12,266 nucleotides of DNA from Comamonadaceae bacterium (GTDB taxonomy: Bacteria > Pseudomonadota > Gammaproteobacteria > Burkholderiales > Burkholderiaceae_C): positions 1-12,266 of the forward strand of contig CANHGF010000037.1 of the NCBI GenBank assembly GCA_947460065.1, written 5' to 3'. Below the pieces are notes generated by a model. The model ran no database searches and was not told where the DNA came from. It was given only the letters and a program-made list of their open reading frames with translations. Both the position numbers and the translations under genes were made by a program. Below are positions 7,389 to 12,266 of this stretch, one piece after another. Each line of letters starts with the position of its first letter. The stretch's first letter is position 1.

Positions 7389-7400
7389 GACAATCGCTGC
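7389..7400 (+). promoter_or_regulatory. Start-proximal -10-like element for the M50 protease gene
   Basis: GACAAT (7389-7394) followed by exactly six bases and the ATG at 7401 repeats the arrangement seen before the RpfE-type gene and (as CACAAT) lolC/E. It predicts initiation at or beside the start codon. No Shine-Dalgarno or -35 box is evident. It suggests that the protease and trpS can be transcribed independently of yciO, 47 bp upstream. Confidence 0.45.
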
Positions 7401-8072
7401 ATGGATTTCGCCCAACTGATGCAGACGGTGGCCCTGTACGCGCTGCCGGTGCTGTTTGCCATCACGGTGCACGAGGCCGCCCACGGCTATGCAGCCCGCT
7501 ATTTTGGCGACCCCACCGCCTGGCAGATGGGCCGCTTGACCCTCAACCCGCTGCACCACATTGACCCGATAGGGACAGTGCTGATGCCGATACTGCTTTA
7601 CTTTGCGACCAGCGGCAGTTTTCTGTTTGGCTATGCCAAGCCGGTGCCGGTCGACTTTGGTCGGCTGCGCAAACCCAAGCAACACATGATCTGGGTCGCG
7701 CTTGCAGGGCCGGGGGTGAATTTTCTGCAGGCCGTGGTTTGGGGTGCAGCTTTTTACCTGCTGGGCAGCGCAGGCGTCAGCGAGAAATTTTTCCTTGAAA
7801 TGTGTAAGGCCGGCGTCTTGGTCAACTTGGTTATGTTCGCCTTCAATCTGTTTCCGCTGCCGCCACTCGATGGTGGCCGCATTCTGGTTGGCCTGCTGCC
7901 CTGGCGCCAGGCGGTGCTGCTCTCGCGCATCGAGCCCTGGGGCTTTTTCATCGTCATGGCCCTGGTGCTGACCGGCGTGGTCAGCCAGCTCTGGATGCGA
8001 CCGCTGATGGACCTGAGCTACCAGGCCATAGCCGCGCTGCTAAAGCCGCTGGCCTGGCTGCTCGGACCCTGA
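7401..8072 (+). CDS. Site-2-protease-family (M50) intramembrane metalloprotease
   Basis: A 223-residue multi-spanning membrane protein of the compact M50 group without PDZ or CBS domains. The zinc-site motif HEAAH (His24, Glu25, His28) lies in the first hydrophobic segment, followed by LTLNPLHHIDPIG (47-58). The second half has AGPGVN (102-107) and the third zinc ligand in FNLFPLPPLDGGR (148-160, Asp157). These are all the catalytic elements, so it should be an active intramembrane protease; its substrate is unknown. About five to six membrane segments are predicted. Lacking a PDZ domain, it is distinct from RseP. The gene starts at ATG 7401 with a -10-like element six bases upstream, and trpS begins 17 bp after its stop, so the two likely share an mRNA. 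The yciO / M50 / trpS order is one I associate with Burkholderiales genomes. Confidence 0.94.
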   Translation: MDFAQLMQTVALYALPVLFAITVHEAAHGYAARYFGDPTAWQMGRLTLNPLHHIDPIGTVLMPILLYFATSGSFLFGYAKPVPVDFGRLRKPKQHMIWVALAGPGVNFLQAVVWGAAFYLLGSAGVSEKFFLEMCKAGVLVNLVMFAFNLFPLPPLDGGRILVGLLPWRQAVLLSRIEPWGFFIVMALVLTGVVSQLWMRPLMDLSYQAIAALLKPLAWLLGP

Positions 8073-8089
8073 ATAAACCCTGGATCACC

Positions 8090-9397
8090 ATGAAGAACTT
8101 GCGCGTACTGACCGGCATCACCACCTCGGGCACGCCCCACCTGGGCAACTATGTGGGCGCGATACGCCCAGCAGTCCAGGCGAGTCGACTCGACGGGGTG
8201 CAGAGCTTTTATTTCCTGGCTGACTACCACGCCTTGATCAAGGTCGGCGAGCCCGAGCGGATACAACGCTCGACTCTTGAGATAGCGGCGACCTGGCTGG
8301 CTGCGGGGCTCGATCCCGAACGGGTGACCTTCTACCGACAGTCGGACATCCCGGAGATTCCTGAGCTGACTTGGTTCCTCACCTGCCTGACGGGCAAGGG
8401 CCTGCTCAACCGGGCCCATGCCTACAAGGCTCAGGTCGACAAGAACACCAGTGCAGGCAGCGATCCAGATTCCGACGTTACGGTGGGCCTGTTCATGTAC
8501 CCGGTGCTGATGGCAGCCGACATCCTGATTTTCAAAGCGCATCAGGTGCCGGTCGGGCGCGATCAGATCCAGCACATCGAGATGGCGCGGGACATGGCCG
8601 CCAGCTTCAACCACCTCTACGGCAAGCACCTGGTGCTGCCCGAGGCAGCGATTGAAGAGTCGGTGGCCACGCTGCCGGGGCTGGACGGGCGCAAGATGAG
8701 CAAGAGCTATGACAACACCATCGCTTTGTTCGCTGGGCGCGAGGTCTTGCGCAAGCAGATCGCATCGATGCTGACGGATTCGCGCAAGCCCGGCGAGCCC
8801 AAGGCCACCGAGGGCTCGGCGCTGTTCGAGATCTACCGCGCGTTTGCCAGTGCCGAAGAAACACAGGTCCTGCGTCAGGCTTATGCCGATGGCATCGCCT
8901 GGGCCGACGCCAAGCAGATGCTGTTCGAGCGCATAGACCGGGAAATCGCACCGATGCGCGAATCCTACGATCGTCTGATGTCCCAGCCCGGCCAGATCGA
9001 GGACATCCTGCAGGCCGGTGCCAGCAAGGCGCGGCAAATCGCCACCCCCTTCATGGCCGAACTCAGGCAGGTGGTGGGTTTGCGCAGCCTGCGCTCGACC
9101 GGCCAGGCCGCGGGCCGAGAAAATGCCGCAACGCAAGCATTGGCAAGCATCAAACAGTACCGAGAGAGTGACGGAAAGTTTTATTTCAAGCTGCTCTCGG
9201 TCGGTGGAGATGTGCTGTTGCAAAGTCTGGGCTTGTCCTCGCCGCAAGAGGCAGGAGCCCTGGTGGGCAGGCTTAAACAGGGCGATATCTCTGTTCTTCA
9301 AAGCCATGCAGCCGCATTTGAGCCGCTGGAGCCCTCGCTGCAGCCTGCCCTGGAGCAGGCTTTGCAGGCCTTGAACCTGGCTCAGAAGTCCAAGTAA
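8090..9397 (+). CDS. trpS: Tryptophanyl-tRNA synthetase with C-terminal extension
   Basis: Class I aminoacyl-tRNA synthetase that charges tRNA-Trp with tryptophan using ATP. The HIGH-equivalent PHLGN is at 16-20, VGRDQIQHIE at 155-164 and KMSKS at 202-206, all inside a normal TrpRS core of about 335 residues. The protein is 435 residues, roughly 100 longer than E. coli TrpRS. After a low-complexity Ala/Gln linker (about 336-352), the extension contains SDGKFYFKLLSVGGDVLLQS (360-379) and LGLSSPQEAGALVGRL (380-395), a small beta-rich module that looks like the DUF1508/YegP fold, then a helical Ala/Leu/Gln tail. I recall such extensions in betaproteobacterial TrpRS, so it is probably native rather than a recent fusion. 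The ATG at 8090 aligns with the family start. No trp-type leader or T-box is visible, and the gene follows the M50 protease by 17 bp. Confidence 0.97.
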   Translation: MKNLRVLTGITTSGTPHLGNYVGAIRPAVQASRLDGVQSFYFLADYHALIKVGEPERIQRSTLEIAATWLAAGLDPERVTFYRQSDIPEIPELTWFLTCLTGKGLLNRAHAYKAQVDKNTSAGSDPDSDVTVGLFMYPVLMAADILIFKAHQVPVGRDQIQHIEMARDMAASFNHLYGKHLVLPEAAIEESVATLPGLDGRKMSKSYDNTIALFAGREVLRKQIASMLTDSRKPGEPKATEGSALFEIYRAFASAEETQVLRQAYADGIAWADAKQMLFERIDREIAPMRESYDRLMSQPGQIEDILQAGASKARQIATPFMAELRQVVGLRSLRSTGQAAGRENAATQALASIKQYRESDGKFYFKLLSVGGDVLLQSLGLSSPQEAGALVGRLKQGDISVLQSHAAAFEPLEPSLQPALEQALQALNLAQKSK

Positions 9398-9424
9398 AAC
9401 TAGAAGAAAGTGTTCAATTCGTCG

Positions 9425-9453
9425 TTCACTTAATTGTGAAAATGCTTTATCAT
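9425..9453 (+). promoter_or_regulatory. Sigma70-like promoter of the response regulator/pcp transcript
   Basis: TTCACT (9425-9430, 4 of 6 match to TTGACA) and TATCAT (9448-9453, 5 of 6 match to TATAAT) are separated by exactly 17 bp. Initiation would be near 9460, leaving a leader of about 98 nt before the ATG at 9558. The -35 box forms the left arm of the dyad TTCACTTAATTGTGAA, so a regulator bound there would compete with RNA polymerase. Confidence 0.55.
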
Positions 9454-9483
9454 TGCCCGTCGCTTCACTAGAAATCTAAGTAA

Positions 9484-9498
9484 ATTCCAGGGTGGAAT
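9484..9498 (+). repeat. Inverted repeat ATTCCA-GGG-TGGAAT in the leader
   Basis: A perfect 6-bp inverted repeat around a GGG centre, about 60 bp upstream of the response regulator start. It could be an operator half-site pair or a small RNA hairpin in the leader. No matching family of sites is known to me. Confidence 0.45.
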
Positions 9499-9557
9499 GC
9501 GAGTTCTGACCGAGGCCGTTTACTCTTTCAATAACCCTTTCGAACCGACGGACTCCC

Positions 9558-10139
9558 ATGAGCATTTTTGTTGTGGACGACCATCCGCTGCTGCGCGAGG
9601 CGGTGGTCATGCTGATCCGCCGTCTGGACAGCAAATTCAATGTGGTTGAGCTCGACCGTCTGGCGGCGGTAGCGCCTGCGGTCCAGGCCCACGGCCAGCC
9701 CGAACTGATCTGCCTGGATCTCAAGCTGCCCGACACCCACGGCGTTTCCGGCGTGCGCGAGCTCAAGCAGCAATTGCCCGAAGTGCCTTTGGTGGTGCTG
9801 TCTGCGGCAGCAGCCCAGGACTATGAGGACCTGGCCATGGAGGCCGGCGCCGAGGCCTTCGTGACCAAATCAGCCGGCGCGGCCGAAATCACCAAGCAGC
9901 TCAAAGCGCTCCTGATGCAAGGCGGCGAGGAGACAGGCTCGGCGCCAGAAAAGCTGTCCAAGCGGCAAAAGCAGTTGCTGATCATGCTCGACCGCGGGCT
10001 GAGCAACCGGGACATCGCCGACGAGCTCAAGATCAGCGAGCACACCGTCAAGGTTCACCTCTGGCGCCTGTTTAGACGCATGAACGTCAAGAGCCGTTCG
10101 CAGGCCAGCCATCTGGCCCGCACTCGGGGGCTGGTCTGA
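9558..10139 (+). CDS. NarL/FixJ-type response regulator (REC + LuxR HTH), orphan
   Basis: A 193-residue two-domain regulator. The receiver domain (about 1-118) has the acidic pair Asp7-Asp8, phosphoacceptor Asp54 in LICLDLKLPD, Ser82 as the switch residue and Lys104, so it should be phosphorylatable. The C-terminal GerE/LuxR helix-turn-helix (about 131-193) reads LSKRQKQLLIMLDRGLSNRD then ISEHTVKVHLWRLFRRM, the DNA-binding type. It is shorter than typical NarL proteins (about 210) because the linker and N-terminus are compact. No histidine kinase is encoded in the window, so its partner is elsewhere. Upstream is a conventional promoter with dyads, possibly for autoregulation; a weak GGA-containing ribosome site precedes the ATG. 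Its stop overlaps the apparent CTG start of pcp, implying co-translation. Targets cannot be read from sequence; the nearby polysaccharide locus is one possibility. Confidence 0.93.
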   Translation: MSIFVVDDHPLLREAVVMLIRRLDSKFNVVELDRLAAVAPAVQAHGQPELICLDLKLPDTHGVSGVRELKQQLPEVPLVVLSAAAAQDYEDLAMEAGAEAFVTKSAGAAEITKQLKALLMQGGEETGSAPEKLSKRQKQLLIMLDRGLSNRDIADELKISEHTVKVHLWRLFRRMNVKSRSQASHLARTRGLV

Positions 10140-10798
10140 GCCTGGCAGGCCAGATCCTGATCACCGGCTTTGACGCCTTCGGCGAGCATCAGAGCCTGAA
10201 CCCCAGTGCGCTGGTCGTGCAGGCGCTGGATCGGCAGGCCCTGGCGGGCCGAACCATCGCAGCCCACTGCCTGCCTACCCAATTCGGTGTGGCCCGCTCC
10301 GAGCTGCTCGATCTTCTCAGCGGGCCACTGCCAGCGCTGGTGCTTTGCCTGGGGCAGGCGGGCGGTCGCGACAAGATAGGGCTGGAACGGGTGGCGATTA
10401 ACTTGGACGACGCCCGCATGACCGACAACGCTGGCCGCCAGCCTATTGATGAGCCCATCGTGGCCGGCGCTCCCGCCGCCTATTTCAGCAGTCTGCCCCT
10501 GAAGGCCTGTGTGCAGGCTTTGACCGAAGCAGATCTTCCCGCTGAGGTCTCCAACACCGCTGGCACCTTTGTCTGCAACCATGTGTTCTACAGCCTGATG
10601 CATGCGCTGGCCGAGCGCTCGGCCCAAGACCCAGCCGGCAAAGGAGTGAGGGCTGGCTTTGTGCATCTGCCCTGGCTACCGGAGCAGGGCTCGCCCAGCC
10701 TAAGCCTGGACGACATGGTTCAGGCGCTGCGCATCATTGCGCTGACCGCGCTGAGCACCCCGGTCGACATCAAGCAAGTCGGCGGAAAAATCAGCTGA
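10136..10798 (+). CDS. pcp: Pyroglutamyl-peptidase I with apparent CTG start
   Basis: Cytoplasmic cysteine peptidase (family C15) that removes N-terminal pyroglutamate from peptides. The triad is intact: Glu84 in LERVAIN (83-89), Cys147 in SNTAGTFVCNHVFY (139-152) and His177 in GFVHLPWLP (174-182), numbered from the proposed start. The conserved N-terminus ILITGFDAFGE (7-17) with NPS (22-24) lies in frame upstream of the first conventional start codon (GTG 10217). Between that GTG and well back inside the preceding gene I find no in-frame ATG, GTG or TTG. The only start-like codons giving a complete protein are CTG at 10136, overlapping the regulator stop as CTGA with GGGGG five bases upstream, and CTG at 10142. 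From 10136 the protein is 220 residues, close to the usual 213-215. Starting at GTG 10217 would delete the first strand and the substrate-pocket motif. Confidence 0.88.
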   Translation: MSLAGQILITGFDAFGEHQSLNPSALVVQALDRQALAGRTIAAHCLPTQFGVARSELLDLLSGPLPALVLCLGQAGGRDKIGLERVAINLDDARMTDNAGRQPIDEPIVAGAPAAYFSSLPLKACVQALTEADLPAEVSNTAGTFVCNHVFYSLMHALAERSAQDPAGKGVRAGFVHLPWLPEQGSPSLSLDDMVQALRIIALTALSTPVDIKQVGGKIS

Positions 10799-10806
10799 CG
10801 GGCAGC

Positions 10807-10823
10807 GCCTGCGATCGGCAGGC
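10807..10823. terminator. Short hairpin between convergent pcp and wzz-like gene
   Basis: GCCTGC-GATCG-GCAGGC forms a perfect 6-bp GC-rich stem with a 5-nt loop in the 41-bp spacer between the two convergent genes. No T-run follows on either strand, so it would be at best a weak or factor-assisted bidirectional terminator. Confidence 0.35.
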
Positions 10824-10839
10824 ACGGCCCCCGCCTCTG

Positions 10840-12009
10840 TCAGCCCCGCCCGAGCGCTCGCCCGAATGCCGTCTTGAGCCGACTGAGCTTTTCGGCCGAC
10901 TCCTGATTGCGGCTGGCATTGGCCAGTGCCTGACGCACAAACACGAAGAGCAAGAGAGCAAAGCCGACCGCCAGCGTGGTGATGACCGCAATCAGTGCCT
11001 TCTTAGGCTTTGCCTTGCGCTCGGGTGGCTTGGCCGCATCCAAGATCTGAATGACCGCACCCTCGCGGCTCTCGTCGACCCGGGCCAGTTCATACTGCTT
11101 GGCAAACAGATCGAACAGGGTCTCGTGGTATTTGAAGTCACGGTAGCGCGCCACATAATCGCTGCCGCCAGCGCTCTGAGGCTCCTGCGCCTCAGCCCGC
11201 GCAAGCTGGGTGCGCATGGCCGACAGCTCGGTCAGCGCTTGACGGAATTCGGGCGCAGTCTCGCTGAGAAAGCCCCGCATGCTGGCGATCTTGATTTCCT
11301 GTGCGGTGATGCCAGCGCGCAGCCGCGCCACCCCCTCCACCGCCGCCTGCGGGCTGGTCTTGAGCGCACTGCTGTTGACGCCACTGGCCTTGAGCGCCTG
11401 CTCGGCCCGGGTCAGATTGTCCTTGGCCTGCTGCAGCTGCTTTTCAAAAAACAAGCGCCGCTGCTGCGCTTCGGTCACGGCCAGCCTGGCCAATAGCTTT
11501 TGCAGCTCTTGGACATGCGCGTTGGCCAACTCAGCGGCGAACTTCGGGTCCTTGTCATCAACCTCCACTGTGATCAGCCCATCCTTGGTCCCACTGCTGG
11601 AACGCGAGCTGGCCTGCAAGGTTTTGCGCGCGTCCTCTCGCAGATCGGCTTCGTAGCGCTTGACGAGGTCAAAGCGGTCGATCAGCGCATCCTGCACACT
11701 CTGGCTTCTCATGAAGGCCAGGTACTGATCGGACGGGTTCTTCAGGCCCGAGGCCGCCCCAGCCAGGCCACCGAGTGCGCCCAAACTGGCCAGCATGCTC
11801 GCCGCCGAGCTTTGCTGCTGCTGCGGCGGCAGAAAACGCACCGTAGCGGTGTAGGTCGGCGCAATGGCAAAGGAGATGCCCAATGCTGCCAGACCAGCGA
11901 GCAAAGGGCCCAGGATGAGCAGCCTGAGGTTATCGGCGACCGTCTGCAACAAATCGAGCAGACTGATCTCCTCGTCTTCAGGCACGCTAGATAAGGTGGA
12001 GTCGTTCAT
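10840..12009 (-). CDS. Wzz/chain-length-determinant family protein for polysaccharide export
   Basis: Polysaccharide co-polymerase of the Wzz family, an inner-membrane protein that sets chain length or couples polymerisation to export. The 389-residue protein has a short acidic cytoplasmic N-terminus, a first membrane helix (about 29-50), the TYTATVRFLPP strand that opens the periplasmic domain (53-62), a long helical, Gln/Ala-rich coiled region (about 155-320), and a Pro/Lys stretch (AKPPERKAKPKK, 326-337) before the second helix (about 338-358). The tail (359-389) has no Walker motifs or tyrosine cluster, so no BY-kinase domain is fused. The start at ATG 12009 has a clear AAGGA Shine-Dalgarno; an earlier in-frame ATG at 12060 would overlap the upstream gene and is rejected. 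It follows the export-protein gene by 16 bp and appears to be the last gene of this operon before the convergent pcp. Confidence 0.9.
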   Translation of the reverse strand: MNDSTLSSVPEDEEISLLDLLQTVADNLRLLILGPLLAGLAALGISFAIAPTYTATVRFLPPQQQQSSAASMLASLGALGGLAGAASGLKNPSDQYLAFMRSQSVQDALIDRFDLVKRYEADLREDARKTLQASSRSSSGTKDGLITVEVDDKDPKFAAELANAHVQELQKLLARLAVTEAQQRRLFFEKQLQQAKDNLTRAEQALKASGVNSSALKTSPQAAVEGVARLRAGITAQEIKIASMRGFLSETAPEFRQALTELSAMRTQLARAEAQEPQSAGGSDYVARYRDFKYHETLFDLFAKQYELARVDESREGAVIQILDAAKPPERKAKPKKALIAVITTLAVGFALLLFVFVRQALANASRNQESAEKLSRLKTAFGRALGRG

Positions 12010-12022
12010 GCGTCCTTGCCTT
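12010..12022 (-). promoter_or_regulatory. Ribosome binding site of the wzz-like gene
   Basis: On the minus strand CAAGGCAAGGACGC lies directly before the ATG at 12009 and contains AAGGA at normal spacing. It decides the start in favour of 12009 over the upstream in-frame ATG. Confidence 0.65.
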
Positions 12023-12025
12023 GTG

Positions 12026-12266
12026 TCAATTGCGCAAGGTCTTGATCGCGGCTGCGCCAATACCGAAATTGGCCAAGATCTGGGTCCAGTCCTTGGCCGC
12101 CCGAATCAGGAAGTTGTAACGGCTTTCCCGGTCGAGCATGGCCGGTATCACCACCGTGTCACCGGGCATCAGCTCGATGGTGTCAAAGCCGCCCCGTCCC
12201 CAGAACCCACCACGATCGCGGCGGGCAACAATGCTGCCATCGGCGCGCAGCAGGAATGCTTGGTCA
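12026..12266 (-). CDS. Wza-like polysaccharide export outer-membrane protein (partial, C-terminus)
   Basis: The minus strand is open from the right edge to a TGA at 12026-12028 and encodes the last 79 residues. These include IELMPGDTVVIPAMLDRES, the end of an SLBB/soluble-ligand-binding domain, followed by YNFLIRAAKDWTQILANFGI and the terminal GAAAIKTLRN. This DWTQI...GAAAIKTLR ending is characteristic of polysaccharide-export proteins in Wza/Wzz loci of betaproteobacteria. Such proteins form the periplasmic and outer-membrane conduit for capsule or exopolysaccharide. The N-terminal signal peptide and main export domain lie outside the window. The downstream Wzz-type gene begins 16 bp after the stop, so the two are co-transcribed. 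Confidence 0.85.
   Translation of the reverse strand, partial: DQAFLLRADGSIVARRDRGGFWGRGGFDTIELMPGDTVVIPAMLDRESRYNFLIRAAKDWTQILANFGIGAAAIKTLRN

Larger units (their letters stand above)
9398..9557 (+). promoter_or_regulatory. AT-richer regulatory region upstream of the response regulator
   Basis: This 160-bp gap is visibly more AT-rich than the rest of the window and contains no ORF. It holds a sigma70-like promoter, two copies of TTCACT (9425 and 9464) and three short dyads: TTCAC-N6-GTGAA (9425-9440), TAGA-AA-TCTA (9469-9478) and ATTCCA-GGG-TGGAAT (9484-9498). The last two would lie in the 5' untranslated leader. No clear terminator for trpS is seen. Confidence 0.55.

Noticed and set aside
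8073..8089. Tryptophan-responsive leader or T-box before trpS
   Set aside because: Only 17 bp separate the M50 stop from trpS; there is no room for such an element and no leader peptide with Trp codons.
8018..9307. Minus-strand ORF of 429 codons antisense to trpS
   Set aside because: Same type of GC-driven shadow; no domain or start signal, and trpS on the other strand has intact catalytic motifs.

Overview
This window looks like chromosome from a GC-rich betaproteobacterium, most likely Burkholderiales and plausibly Comamonadaceae or a close relative. That placement is my inference from three things: protein family style, the gene order rnm / yciO / M50 protease / trpS and the RpfE-type gene / recJ pair, and a single LolC/E-type gene coupled to lolD. 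Coding density is high. I see no rRNA, tRNA, CRISPR array, insertion sequence or phage gene.

Left part (1-2043): the last 18 codons of a plus-strand membrane-like protein converge on a minus-strand two-gene lipoprotein-export operon, lolC/E (LolF-like) then lolD, with an 8-nt overlap. A 61-bp divergent spacer (2044-2104) carries start-proximal -10-like elements for both directions. To its right lie an RpfE-type protein, annotated in many genomes as phosphoglycerate mutase, and recJ (ssDNA 5'-3' exonuclease), translationally coupled through ATGA.

Middle (4912-9397): a plus-strand run of RNA-metabolism and translation genes. It holds the PHP-domain nuclease RNase AM (rnm/yciV), a DMT/EamA transporter overlapping it by GTGA, yciO (YrdC-like), an M50 site-2-type membrane protease, and a tryptophanyl-tRNA synthetase with a C-terminal extension of roughly 90-100 residues.

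Right part (9398-12266): an AT-richer 160-bp regulatory region with a conventional sigma70-like promoter and several dyads precedes an orphan NarL/FixJ-type response regulator. Pyroglutamyl-peptidase I (pcp) follows; its conserved N-terminus can only be reached from a CTG start that overlaps the regulator stop (CTGA). Converging from the right edge is the 3' end of a polysaccharide locus: the C-terminus of a Wza-like outer-membrane export protein, then a Wzz-type chain-length/co-polymerase protein.

No gene cluster here looks like a wholly new system. The most interesting signals are (i) a repeated NACAAT-N6-ATG arrangement at three first-in-transcript genes, suggesting leaderless transcripts, in contrast to Shine-Dalgarno sequences at some internal genes; (ii) the CTG start of pcp; (iii) the TrpRS C-terminal extension; and (iv) the dyad-rich control region of the orphan regulator.
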